This document shows positions 12,819 to 20,678 of a DNA stretch of 23,714 nucleotides, piece after piece. Made by a program: the position numbers and the translations under genes. The notes under the pieces were generated by a model that saw only the letters and a program-made list of their open reading frames with translations, searched no databases and was not told the DNA's origin. Position 1 is the first letter of the stretch. Every line of letters starts with the position of its first letter. This DNA is from Mucilaginibacter sp. UBA5151 (lineage in GTDB: Bacteria; Bacteroidota; Bacteroidia; Sphingobacteriales; Sphingobacteriaceae): positions 1-23,714 of the forward strand of contig DHXR01000084.1 of the NCBI GenBank assembly GCA_002413785.1, read 5' to 3'.

Positions 12819-15251
12819 ATGTTAGCTAAAAAAGCTTTTTTTCCAAAGGCGATACGGTTGTTTTGCCTGTTTTTAATTGCGTTGCTGTTTGCCTCAAAAG
12901 GGTTTAGTCAGCAAGGCCGCACGGTTGTCGATTTTGACAAGGGCTGGCATTTCCATTTAGGCGATGTGGCCGGCGGCGAAAAACCAAACCTGGGCGTTTC
13001 CGGCTGGCGCGTACTTAACCTGCCGCACGACTGGAGCATTGAAGGTAAATTTAGCAAAGATAACCCTGCCACCCCCGAGGGCGGCGCATTGCCGGGCGGC
13101 ATAGGCTGGTACCGTAAAACATTTACCGTTCCGGCTGATTCAAAAAACAAGCTGATTTATATTGATTTTGACGGCGTTTACCAAAAAAGCGATGTTTGGA
13201 TAAACGGGCACCATCTTGGTTTCAGGCCCAACGGTTATATTTCATTCAGGTACGAATTAACACCTTATTTGAATTTTGGCGGCAGTAACACCATTGCCGT
13301 GAAGGTTGATAATTCGGTTCAGCCAAATTCAAGATGGTATTCAGGTTCAGGGATTTACAGGAATGTTTGGCTGGTGACTACCGGTAAGGTAGCCGTTGAC
13401 CATTGGGGAACTTATGTTACTACACCTGAAGTAAGCGCGCAATCGGCGGCTATTAAAATAAATACCTGCATCCGTAACACTACCGGCAAGCAGCAGGTTG
13501 TTACTGTAAGCACCTCTGTTATTAATGCCGAAGGTAAAGCCGTAGCAACTATGTCCACTAAAATAACTTTAAAAGACGCTGTTACACAAACCAGTCAGGA
13601 TATTAATGTAAATAATCCAACATTATGGTCGGTTGAGCAACCGTATTTGTATAAGGTAGTTACAAAAGTTTCCGGCCAAAATTCAGCAGATACCTACACC
13701 ACCCCACTCGGCATCCGCTACTTCAATTTCGACGCCGATAAAGGGTTTTCGCTAAACGGAAAATACATGAAGATCTTAGGCGTTTGCGACCACCACGACC
13801 TGGGCAGTTTAGGCGCGGCTGTTAATACCCGCGCCCTTGAACGCCAGCTGCAAATGCTGAAATCGTTTGGCTGTAACGCAATCCGCACCTCGCATAACCC
13901 GCCTGCGCCTGATCTGCTTGACCTTTGCGACAAAATGGGGTTTATTGTGATGGACGAGGCTTTCGACTGCTGGGAATGGAAAAAAGCAAAATATGACTAT
14001 CACCTTTATTTTAAAGAATGGCATAAACGCGACCTGGAGGATCAGATACTGCGCGATCGTAACCACCCAAGCGTAATCATTTGGAGCATCGGAAACGAGA
14101 TCCCGCAACAGGGCGACACCAGCGCATTGCGCATTGCACCGGAACTGGCAGGGATTGTGCACAGTCTCGATACAACAAGGCCGATCACCACGGCCAATGA
14201 CAATCCAGGCAAGGGCAATAAGATCATCCAGTCAGGCGCTATTGACTTGATTGGCTATAATTATCATGAATTTGACTATGCCACTTTTCATGACCGCTAC
14301 CCAGGCAAAAAGTTCATCGCTACTGAAACAACATCGGGCCTCGAAACACGCGGGCACTATGATATGCCTTCGGATAGTATCCGTGTCTGGCCATCAAGAT
14401 ATGATAAACCATTTACCGAAGGCAATCCCGATAACAGTGTATCGGCTTATGATAATGTGCGCCCGGCCTGGGGTTCAACCCATGAAGCTACCTGGAAAGT
14501 AATGAAAAAATATGATTTCCTTTCGGGGATGTTCATCTGGACCGGCTTTGATTACCTGGGTGAGCCAACACCATATTCATGGCCGTCGCGCAGCTCGTAT
14601 TTTGGCATCATCGACCTCGCCGGTTTCCCTAAAGATATTTTTTACATGTACCAAAGCGAGTGGACCGACAAAACGGTACTCCACATTTTCCCGCACTGGA
14701 ACTGGACACCGGGCAAAATGGTGGATGTTTGGGCCTTTTATAACCATGCCGATGAAGTGGAACTGTTCCTCAACGGTAAATCATTGGGTGTAAAAAAGAA
14801 AAACGGCGATGACCTGCACATTATGTGGCGTGTTAAGTACGAACCGGGTACGCTGAAAGCGGTTTCGCGCAAGGATGGCAAAGTGGTTTTAACCCGCGAG
14901 ATCCATACCGCAGGCGCCCCTGCTAAAATTGAGCTGACAGCCGACCGTAAAAATATCAAAGCCGATGGCAGGGACCTGTCATTCATCACCGTAAAAATTT
15001 TGGATAAGGATGGCAACCTGGTGCCGGATGCTGATAACCTGGTTAACTTTAAAATTAACGGCCCGGGTTTTATAGCCGGGGTTGACAATGGCGATGAGGT
15101 TAGCCACGATCCGTTCAAAGCGGATTACCGCAAAGCATTTAACGGGCTGGCACTGGCCATCGTACAAACAAAAGAAAAAGCAGGGAACATAACCTTTACA
15201 GCCACCTCAAAGGGATTGCAAGGGGCGACGGTGGTTTTAAAAACGAAATAA
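12819..15251 (+). CDS. Secreted GH2 glycosidase (beta-galactosidase-like)
   Basis: This 810-residue exported enzyme hydrolyses non-reducing terminal beta-sugar residues (family GH2: beta-galactosidase, beta-glucuronidase and relatives). Residues 1 to about 30 are a signal peptide. The jelly-roll sugar-binding domain (about 40-185) includes L-P-H-D-W-S-I and G-W-Y-R-K-T-F; an Ig-like domain follows (about 190-295). The TIM barrel (about 300-600) has the acid/base Glu427 in I-W-S-I-G-N-E and the probable nucleophile Glu503 in I-A-T-E-T-T-S-G. A DUF4982-type domain (about 620-690, with V-E-L-F-L-N-G-K-S-L-G) and a C-terminal Ig/invasin-like domain (about 700-805) end the chain. All key residues are present. 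No SusC/SusD or regulator is adjacent, so it stands outside any visible polysaccharide locus. Exact sugar specificity cannot be read. A very strong terminator follows. Confidence 0.92.
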   Translation: MLAKKAFFPKAIRLFCLFLIALLFASKGFSQQGRTVVDFDKGWHFHLGDVAGGEKPNLGVSGWRVLNLPHDWSIEGKFSKDNPATPEGGALPGGIGWYRKTFTVPADSKNKLIYIDFDGVYQKSDVWINGHHLGFRPNGYISFRYELTPYLNFGGSNTIAVKVDNSVQPNSRWYSGSGIYRNVWLVTTGKVAVDHWGTYVTTPEVSAQSAAIKINTCIRNTTGKQQVVTVSTSVINAEGKAVATMSTKITLKDAVTQTSQDINVNNPTLWSVEQPYLYKVVTKVSGQNSADTYTTPLGIRYFNFDADKGFSLNGKYMKILGVCDHHDLGSLGAAVNTRALERQLQMLKSFGCNAIRTSHNPPAPDLLDLCDKMGFIVMDEAFDCWEWKKAKYDYHLYFKEWHKRDLEDQILRDRNHPSVIIWSIGNEIPQQGDTSALRIAPELAGIVHSLDTTRPITTANDNPGKGNKIIQSGAIDLIGYNYHEFDYATFHDRYPGKKFIATETTSGLETRGHYDMPSDSIRVWPSRYDKPFTEGNPDNSVSAYDNVRPAWGSTHEATWKVMKKYDFLSGMFIWTGFDYLGEPTPYSWPSRSSYFGIIDLAGFPKDIFYMYQSEWTDKTVLHIFPHWNWTPGKMVDVWAFYNHADEVELFLNGKSLGVKKKNGDDLHIMWRVKYEPGTLKAVSRKDGKVVLTREIHTAGAPAKIELTADRKNIKADGRDLSFITVKILDKDGNLVPDADNLVNFKINGPGFIAGVDNGDEVSHDPFKADYRKAFNGLALAIVQTKEKAGNITFTATSKGLQGATVVLKTK

Positions 15252-15292
15252 ACCGTACCGTTTCCAATAACGGAGGCGGAAGTATCCTTTTT

Positions 15293-15342
15293 TGTCCCGT
15301 TTTCATCAAATCAGCTAATCCTGATTTGATGAAAACGGGACA
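15293..15342 (+). terminator. Strong intrinsic terminator after the GH2 gene
   Basis: Arms 15293-15314 and 15321-15342 are perfectly complementary over 22 bases around a six-base loop, followed by TTTTAATTT. The hairpin begins 42 bases after the GH2 stop codon. It is also preceded by a run of Ts, so on the other strand it has an A-to-T flank and could stop transcription in both directions. Confidence 0.88.
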
Positions 15343-15843
15343 TTTTAATTTATGGGCATATTTATAATCAACCGGAAACGAATTTTGCCAGATGGATAAA
15401 GGGTGGAGCGGGGATGGATTTGCGGGAATGGGGATTTTTTTGTCACTTGCTGTGCTCATCGCTTGCGGGAGCGGAGGGAATTGAAGGAAATTGTTTTTGG
15501 GCATTCCCCGCCGCTGGTAGAAGCGGCGGTCAGGCTTTCCGCTTATACGCCTGCGAGGCATTAGGCGCGAGGCCGGTATTCGCTTCAATCCTTAATGCGA
15601 TGCGCCGTAAGTTTTGTGTCTTTTGTCCATTAAATAACAAAGCCCGGCGCATAGCCCGGCGTTGTCCTTTATTTTACATTTGGTTACTGTAGTTAAAAAC
15701 TACATGCATAGGCATCCGAAGTTAAAAACTTCGGACAGCGGGGCCTTAAATCTTAGAAATAAAATAGTACATTGCTTTTATAATAATAACGAATATTATA
15801 GCGAATTAATGCTTTTACTGTTAACGGCACTACGACGTATTTC
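15343..15843. other. Gene-free stretch with GC-rich block and small hairpins
   Basis: No supported gene lies here; frames of 92-130 codons are open but low in protein-like character. From about 15390 to 15610 the DNA is GC-rich and ordered: a G-rich lead-in, a hairpin (15508-15515 with 15522-15529), then C-rich blocks around CAGGCTTTCCGC and GCTTCAATCCTT. From memory, similar blocks recur in Bacteroidota genomes, but this was not searched. A direct repeat AGCCCGGCG occurs twice near 15641-15662. Two small hairpins with AAA loops follow (15689-15703 and 15715-15735). Confidence 0.5.
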
Positions 15844-15851
15844 TAAATTTG
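15844..15851 (+). promoter_or_regulatory. Candidate -7 promoter box for the HEPN-like gene
   Basis: TAAATTTG is an exact TAnnTTTG match, 31 bases before the ATG at 15883. The predicted leader is about 25 bases and contains a Shine-Dalgarno-like AAAGGA directly before the ATG, which is unusual for this genome. Confidence 0.45.
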
Positions 15852-15882
15852 ATTACAAAAGAAAGATTAATTCATAAAGGAA

Positions 15883-17010
15883 ATGGACTTTGGAGCAATG
15901 TATTATTATATCAGCGGTGGAGACTTTACATCACTGGACAGCTTTTTTGCCCAAGTTGTTCAGAAGATTTCTTTACTGGAACATCAGACCGATACTACTA
16001 TCAAACTTTATGAACAGGAAAAGATGACCGCCCAAGCCGTTTTGGACACGGCCTTTGAACGGAGTAAAGCGACTGTAAAAGTCAAATATGATGAAGCCTA
16101 TGACTCCATTTCCGGTAGCGATGATGTTAAACATTCCTACGCAGCCCATGAATCCGGCTGGGATTACTATACCGACCTACATGCTTTGGAAAGCGAGCAG
16201 TTGGATACGAGATTCGCGGAAATGGCAGATAATCTCCACAAATCGACCATCATCAGTATTTACATATTCCTTGAAGCGGAACTGAAACGCTTATGTCATT
16301 GCTGGAAGATGTTGATGGGCCATAATATCGATTTAACGGATTTCAGCCATCGAGATTATTTGAGCGGCTCTTATAAATATCTTGAGTTGGTTATGGGCAT
16401 CAACTTGAACACATTCGAAGCTCATAGAAATAAACTGACCGACTTGCAAAACCTGCGTAACCGGTTGATCCATGATGGTGGAGTGCTCACCGCTGACAAA
16501 TTAAAATCCATGAAAAAGGTGGTTGATTCTTCCAAAAAGGGGCTCATTTGTGAGGAGTTTGAAGATGGTTACCTGCTAAAGATCGTTACCGTCGAATATG
16601 TAAAAGACTGGTATAATGTAGTCAGACAATTTTTTGAAGACTTGTTTTGGTTGATTGATGAGCAGTCCGCCCATCGTTTTTTACAGGCAAGGATGCAATA
16701 TCTTTTCGGCCTGCTAAATCGGACTATTTCGATCGACGGCCTTAAGGTTGTCCGGTATAACAACAAAAGGGAATTGCAGTTCATTGTTGATTCCAATGAT
16801 TTCGAACATTTATACCAAGTCGAAGTGAAGTTGCTCCTGAAAAACGGCACTCACAATCATGTCAGGATCGATAACAAAGTAGCACGGGATGAGCAGATTG
16901 ATCGATTAGTTCGGTTTTTAACTGATCGGGAGGATATCTTATGGGACAGAGTTCTTTCCGGTTTTATAATCACAACAGGCAGTAAGGAAGTACAACTGAC
17001 GATTCGATAA
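15883..17010 (+). CDS. HEPN-like protein with N-terminal coiled coil, function unknown
   Basis: This 375-residue protein lacks a signal peptide and should be cytoplasmic. Residues about 20-80 are charged and helical, likely coiled coil. The middle (about 110-260) is all-helical and carries R-N-R-L-I-H (Arg192 to His197), matching the R-x4-6-H motif of HEPN domains, many of which are RNases in toxin-antitoxin, abortive-infection and CRISPR systems. The sequence around it, L-R-N-R-L-I-H-D-G-G, fits uncharacterised HEPN families found in defence-related contexts. The C-terminal 110 residues (about 265-375) look mixed alpha/beta and are unfamiliar. No partner antitoxin or nucleotidyltransferase lies next to it. 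The start at 15883 has an AAAGGA just before it; an in-frame ATG at 15898 preceded by GGAG is an alternative. The island of non-coding DNA around it suggests acquisition by transfer, which is inference. Confidence 0.65.
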   Translation: MDFGAMYYYISGGDFTSLDSFFAQVVQKISLLEHQTDTTIKLYEQEKMTAQAVLDTAFERSKATVKVKYDEAYDSISGSDDVKHSYAAHESGWDYYTDLHALESEQLDTRFAEMADNLHKSTIISIYIFLEAELKRLCHCWKMLMGHNIDLTDFSHRDYLSGSYKYLELVMGINLNTFEAHRNKLTDLQNLRNRLIHDGGVLTADKLKSMKKVVDSSKKGLICEEFEDGYLLKIVTVEYVKDWYNVVRQFFEDLFWLIDEQSAHRFLQARMQYLFGLLNRTISIDGLKVVRYNNKRELQFIVDSNDFEHLYQVEVKLLLKNGTHNHVRIDNKVARDEQIDRLVRFLTDREDILWDRVLSGFIITTGSKEVQLTIR

Positions 17011-17209
17011 GGAGATGAGCAAATTTGCATAGTCGCGTCAATCTCACCTCAAGTGCGCGGTGTGGTGTGAATTGCGGAATTGGCAAAGTTAAGCCATACT
17101 GTACAAAAGATGACGGCGCACCTACTACAGTCGCTGTTTGAGCGGAGTTTGACTTTAATTTACTGGCACTTTTTTAACGCCCCTGCATCGATAAGCAATC
17201 GATTCATAA
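17011..17209. other. Short intergenic region
   Basis: This convergent gap between the HEPN-like gene and a minus-strand secreted protein shows no ORF. A small palindrome ATCGAT...ATCGAT lies at about 17187-17203, near the stop codon of the minus-strand gene. No T-tailed terminator is clear. Confidence 0.4.
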
Positions 17210-17692
17210 TTAATCCTTAAACGGATCATTGACTTTGGTTAAATATTTTAGATGCTTAAACGCTTTAATTAGCTTTCTTTCATTTTCATAGCCAAAGGGT
17301 CCAAAGCCATCAATGGTGCTGCCCCAAGTAGCCATTGTTGGTCCTTTTTTTCCAGTAGATGATGTTGTATAAGTAGAACCCATTGTACTTTGTGTAGGTG
17401 ATCCAAAACTGTCTTTTACTTGATAACCGTATTCGAAATTGAAAAAACTGAAAGAGTTCTCGCCAATACCGATTGTATCATTAATATTAAACCAATATTG
17501 ACCTATCGAACAATAAAATCTTAAATTACCATATTTATCAGCATCCATATGATAAACAGAAAATTTATCATTAGTATTATTTTGCAATATGCTGTTAATG
17601 TACCTAACTGTTTCTTCAAAGGAAACATTGGATTGTGACTTGGCAGGTACGGCCAGAACTATAAAAGCCAAGGCTAAGAATAGGTTTTTCAT
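17210..17692 (-). CDS. Small secreted protein of unknown function
   Basis: This 160-residue protein starts with a clear signal peptide (M-K-N-L-F-L-A-L-A-F-I-V-L-A-V-P-A-K-S-Q, cut near residue 19). The mature part begins with S-F-E-E-T-V-R-Y-I-N, a pattern seen at the start of other small exported Bacteroidota proteins of unknown role, and includes a serine/threonine/glycine-rich stretch near residues 98-120. No catalytic motif or known domain is recognised. The ATG at 17692 is chosen because the signal peptide begins there; 14 extra codons upstream are open. It lies convergent to the HEPN-like gene, and no functional link is evident. Confidence 0.7.
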   Translation of the reverse strand: MKNLFLALAFIVLAVPAKSQSNVSFEETVRYINSILQNNTNDKFSVYHMDADKYGNLRFYCSIGQYWFNINDTIGIGENSFSFFNFEYGYQVKDSFGSPTQSTMGSTYTTSSTGKKGPTMATWGSTIDGFGPFGYENERKLIKAFKHLKYLTKVNDPFKD

Positions 17693-17838
17693 TTTATAAA
17701 TTATTAAGATTTTGCTTGCGTTCAACAAACGCACAAACTGAAATTAAAGATTAAAGAAGGATACCACCCTAACCGATTATAACGGGAAATGTGATTTAGC
17801 CGAAATTACTTAAAAAATGTCGTCTGACAATAATATTT

Positions 17839-18043
17839 CCGCCGGTTCAAGCGGGACGCTTGAACGCAATCAAATGTAAGCGTCCCGCTTACAATAATAT
17901 ATTGGCATAAAAAGAAAATATTCCGCATATTTATTATGCAGCACAACGCTCCATTCGGCGAACTTGACCAGCCGAAAAACATTGGGTGATTCACCGGGAC
18001 GCTGACCCAAATTTAGGTTCAAACGGGACACTTGAACCGGCGG
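17839..18043. repeat. REPIN-like palindromic cluster
   Basis: Outer arms 17839-17851 and 18031-18043 are perfectly complementary over 13 bases. Inside the left half, hairpin 17845-17865 (nine-base stem, GGA loop) is followed by hairpin 17875-17893 (eight-base stem, TCC loop). Their 13-base cores are exact reverse complements of each other. A third hairpin (18016-18022 with 18032-18038) sits in the right half. Two inverted REP-like units close together is the architecture of a REPIN. No gene is visible between 17735 and 18119. Confidence 0.75.
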
Positions 18044-18119
18044 GAGTAAAGATTAAGGTAAATAGAATACTTTTATGTAGCATATAAATAAAATTCATTA
18101 TGAAAGCCGATATTTGAGC

Positions 18120-18533
18120 ATGAAAAAAACAGCCTGGTTTTTACTGTCATTTTGCTTCGCGTGTACGCCAAAGCCGAAAACCCCGGCTGTGCAGGTCAGC
18201 ATTGTCAATAATAACCAGTCGGTTAAATTCACCGGGCTTGATAATGCTATTATGGGCGAGATCAACCGCGATACCGCATCGGGTGTATGGAAGAGTCTGC
18301 TGCCCGTTTACCGGATGCCTAAAGACACCGATTTAAAAGATTATCAGTCGGTTCAGCCTGGAATATACCGGTTAAAAGACAGCGCCATTGTATTTACGCC
18401 TGATACCCCCTTCGCAAAAGGCCAAACCTATTTTATGCGCTTTTACCAGTTTGGCGGCAATAGCACATGGGATTTTATTAGCGGCAAAAAGAAGCTCCGC
18501 AGTGTGCATTATATTGATTTGCCGTTTAAGTAA
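18120..18533 (+). CDS. Small putative lipoprotein
   Basis: This 137-residue protein begins M-K-K-T-A-W-F-L-L-S-F-C-F-A-C, a short lipoprotein-type signal with the likely lipidated cysteine at position 15; the lipobox is not ideal because the -3 residue is Cys. The mature part has a repeated beta-strand look (V-Q-V-S-I-V-N-N-N-Q-S-V-K-F-T-G, then Y-F-M-R-F-Y-Q-F-G-G near 105) and no catalytic motif. It is probably anchored in the outer or inner membrane facing the periplasm. The ATG at 18120 is preferred over an in-frame TTG six bases earlier. A one-mismatch -7 box (TACTTTTA) lies at 18068-18075. No family was recognised. Confidence 0.65.
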   Translation: MKKTAWFLLSFCFACTPKPKTPAVQVSIVNNNQSVKFTGLDNAIMGEINRDTASGVWKSLLPVYRMPKDTDLKDYQSVQPGIYRLKDSAIVFTPDTPFAKGQTYFMRFYQFGGNSTWDFISGKKKLRSVHYIDLPFK

Positions 18534-18545
18534 TTTGGTGAGTGG

Positions 18546-18741
18546 TGAGTTGTGAATCAATGTCGTTTACTTAAGGACTCCCCGGCAATTTTGCCTCACC
18601 TAAATCCTCTCCAAAGGAGAGGACTTTAACTTCGCTCTTCGTTAAACCCTCTCCTTTGGAGAGGGCAGGGTGAGGCGTAGAGCGTTTATGGGGAGAACTA
18701 ATAATTCGTTTCCTTTAAGTAAACGACATTGAGTTGTGAAT
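18546..18741. mobile_element. Nested palindromic element flanked by a 12-bp direct repeat
   Basis: Terminal inverted repeats 18558-18574 and 18715-18731 match perfectly over 17 bases. Inside are two REP-like hairpins in opposite orientation, CCTCTCC-AAA-GGAGAGG (about 18603-18622) and CCCTCTCC-TTT-GGAGAGGG (about 18647-18665), with CCTCACC/GGTGAGG arms around them. The 12-base sequence TGAGTTGTGAAT lies directly on the left (18546-18557) and again at the right end (18730-18741), like a target duplication. It codes for nothing, so any movement would depend on a transposase elsewhere. The surrounding DNA (GAGTGGTGAG near 18540, CTCACCACTC near 18768) is itself an older palindrome. Confidence 0.65.
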
Positions 18742-18812
18742 GGTCGGTAGTGAATCTCCTGCTCACTTCTCACCACTCCCCACTGACAAAACGCATTTTC
18801 ACTAAAAAACAC

Positions 18813-18842
18813 TTTGAAAGCCCAATAAAAACACTATATTTG
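18813..18842 (+). promoter_or_regulatory. Consensus promoter of the rimP-nusA-infB operon
   Basis: TTTG (18813-18816) and TATATTTG (18835-18842) are separated by 18 bases, an almost ideal Bacteroidota -33/-7 pair. Transcription should begin near 18848, giving a leader of about 64 bases before rimP. Confidence 0.75.
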
Positions 18843-18854
18843 CAGGTGAATTAA

Positions 18855-18890
18855 AAAAGAGGGGGCGTTTGTCCCCTCTTTTATTTTATC
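18855..18890 (+). terminator. Terminator-like hairpin in the rimP leader (possible attenuator)
   Basis: Arms 18855-18864 and 18873-18882 are perfectly complementary over ten bases with an eight-base loop, and the right arm runs into TTTTATTTTAT. It lies just after the predicted transcription start and before the rimP ATG. It therefore looks like an intrinsic terminator inside the operon's own leader and may control how much transcript proceeds into rimP-nusA-infB. Confidence 0.65.
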
Positions 18891-18911
18891 AATCAAATTA
18901 TCCGAAAGGTA

Positions 18912-19376
18912 ATGAATATTGAAAAAAGAGTAAGGGAGCTGATTGAAGAGAAGATAGCCGATAAGCCAAACCTGTTTATAGTGGATGTAAAAATGCATCC
19001 CAACGGGAAGCTGATTATATTGGTTGATGGCGATAACGGCATTGGTATTGATGATATTGCAGCGATAAGCAGGCATGTGGGTTTTCGTTTAGAAGAGGAA
19101 AACGTAATTGAAACTGCTTATAATCTTGAAGTTTCATCGCCGGGAATTGATACGCCGCTTACCTCAATAAGGCAATATTTAAAAAATATTGAACGAAATT
19201 TGTCCATTAAAATGGCAGATGGAACAAAAAGAGAAGGCAAACTGACGGGCGTCACAGAAGATGCCATAGTAATTGAAGAAAAAATAAAAGAAAAAGGGAA
19301 AAAGGCGGAAATTGTTGAAAGCGTGATCCCGATTAGTAAAATAACAGAAACAAAAGTTTCAATATCATTCAAGTAA
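18912..19376 (+). CDS. rimP: Ribosome maturation factor RimP
   Basis: RimP helps assemble the 30S ribosomal subunit in the cytoplasm. The 154-residue protein matches the family in length and layout. An N-terminal alpha/beta domain has the L-F-I-V-D-V...G-K-L-I-I-L-V-D block and the hallmark S-S-P-G-I-D at about residues 75-80, and an SH3-like C-terminal domain spans about 90-154. The A-A-I-S-R-H-V block near 49-55 also fits. An AAAGG sequence precedes the ATG. It is the first gene of the conserved rimP-nusA-infB operon; nusA starts four bases after its stop codon. The upstream leader carries a terminator-like hairpin. Confidence 0.95.
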   Translation: MNIEKRVRELIEEKIADKPNLFIVDVKMHPNGKLIILVDGDNGIGIDDIAAISRHVGFRLEEENVIETAYNLEVSSPGIDTPLTSIRQYLKNIERNLSIKMADGTKREGKLTGVTEDAIVIEEKIKEKGKKAEIVESVIPISKITETKVSISFK

Positions 19377-19380
19377 GAAA

Positions 19381-20616
19381 ATGAGCAATATTAATTTAAT
19401 TGATTCTTTTCAGGAATTTAAAGATTTCAAAAACATCGATCGCCCAACCATGATGAGCGTTCTGGAAGACGTTTTCAGAAGCATGATCAGGAAAAAGTAC
19501 GGCAATGATGAAAATTGCGACGTAATTGTCAATACCGATAACGGTGACCTTGAAATATGGCGTACCCGTAAGGTAATGGAGGATGGTTTCAGTGAAGATG
19601 ACGACCTGGAAATTGAACTGGCAGAGGCGAAAACCTTAGACCCCACCCTTGAAGTAGGTGATGACTATATTGAACAGGTAACTTTAGAGAGTTTTGGCCG
19701 CCGCGCTATCCTTGCGGCACGCCAGACACTGGTTTCAAAGATCCTTGAACTTGAAAAAGATGAGATCTTCAGAAAATACAAAGACCGCGTTGGCGAAATT
19801 GTTACCGGCGAGGTTTACCAGGTTTGGAAAAAAGAAACTTTAGTGCTTGACGATGAAGGCAATGAACTGTTGCTGCCAAAATCAGAACAGATCCCCGCCG
19901 ATTATTTTAAAAAGGGTGATACGGTAAAAGCGGTGGTTGATAAGGTTGAGATGCTGAACAGCAACCCCAAGATTATTATATCGCGCACAGCGCCTGAATT
20001 TTTGCAACGTTTATTTGAAATGGAAGTCCCTGAAATTTTTGACGGGCTGATCACCATTAAAAAAATTGTGCGCGAACCCGGCGAAAGGGCTAAAGTTGCC
20101 GTAGAATCTTATGATGACCGTATTGACCCTGTTGGCGCCTGTGTTGGGATGAAAGGCTCACGTATTCACGGTATAGTACGTGAACTGAAAAACGAAAATA
20201 TTGATGTGATCAATTACACCAATAATTTACAGTTGTACATTCAGCGTGCGTTATCTCCGGCTAAAATCACATCTATTAAGCTGGATGATGAGAAAAAAAC
20301 CGCGGCAGTATATTTAAAACCCGACCAGGTTTCGCTGGCAATTGGCCGCGGCGGTCACAATATAAAACTGGCCGGCAAATTAACCGGGTACGAAATTGAT
20401 GTTTACCGTGAGGCTGATGAAACCGATGAGGATGTGGACATTGAAGAATTTTCAGACGAAATTGAAAGCTGGATTATTGATGAATTTAAACGAATTGGTT
20501 TAGATACAGCAAAATCGGTACTGGCATTAACTGTTAATGAGTTGGTAAAACGCACCGACCTGGAAGAAGAAACTGTTAAGGATGTATTATCAATTCTACA
20601 GGCAGAGTTTGAATAA
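19381..20616 (+). CDS. nusA: Transcription termination/antitermination factor NusA
   Basis: NusA binds RNA polymerase and nascent RNA, promoting pausing, intrinsic termination and antitermination. The 411-residue protein has the expected order: N-terminal polymerase-binding domain (1 to about 130), S1 domain (about 135-200, G-E-I-V-T-G-E-V-Y), and KH1 with the signature D-P-V-G-A-C-V-G-M-K-G-S-R-I near 247-260. KH2 follows with A-I-G-R-G-G-H-N-I-K-L-A near 320-331. The acidic C-terminal segment (about 345-411) is short and lacks the two full acidic repeats of E. coli NusA, as is normal for Bacteroidota. The gene is tightly coupled to rimP. Its product could act on the hairpin in its own operon leader. 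Confidence 0.96.
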   Translation: MSNINLIDSFQEFKDFKNIDRPTMMSVLEDVFRSMIRKKYGNDENCDVIVNTDNGDLEIWRTRKVMEDGFSEDDDLEIELAEAKTLDPTLEVGDDYIEQVTLESFGRRAILAARQTLVSKILELEKDEIFRKYKDRVGEIVTGEVYQVWKKETLVLDDEGNELLLPKSEQIPADYFKKGDTVKAVVDKVEMLNSNPKIIISRTAPEFLQRLFEMEVPEIFDGLITIKKIVREPGERAKVAVESYDDRIDPVGACVGMKGSRIHGIVRELKNENIDVINYTNNLQLYIQRALSPAKITSIKLDDEKKTAAVYLKPDQVSLAIGRGGHNIKLAGKLTGYEIDVYREADETDEDVDIEEFSDEIESWIIDEFKRIGLDTAKSVLALTVNELVKRTDLEEETVKDVLSILQAEFE

Positions 20617-20640
20617 GCGTAATAACAAAAATTAAAATCG

Positions 20641-20648
20641 TATTTTTG
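20641..20648 (+). promoter_or_regulatory. Candidate internal promoter ahead of infB
   Basis: TATTTTTG is an exact -7 box in the 62-base gap between nusA and infB. Transcription would start near 20653, about 25 bases before the infB ATG. No -33 box is found at the standard spacing (a TTTG at 20608-20611 is 29 bases away), so its strength is uncertain. Confidence 0.45.
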
Positions 20649-20678
20649 CATAAAATAGCAGAGAAAGAATAATAATAA

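Noticed and set aside
15196..15588. 130-codon minus-strand ORF across the GH2 terminator
   Set aside because: It spans the perfect terminator hairpin and the 3' end of the GH2 gene and is rich in Arg, Pro and Ser as expected for a chance frame.
15414..15692. 92-codon plus-strand ORF in the GC-rich block
   Set aside because: Cys/Ala/Arg-rich composition without any motif; probably an effect of high GC.
17845..17893. tRNA-like sequence (GGTTCAAGC)
   Set aside because: It resembles a T-loop only over a few bases; no acceptor stem or anticodon arm can be built.
17806..17994. 62-codon minus-strand ORF inside the REPIN-like cluster
   Set aside because: It is made of palindromic repeat sequence and has no protein features.
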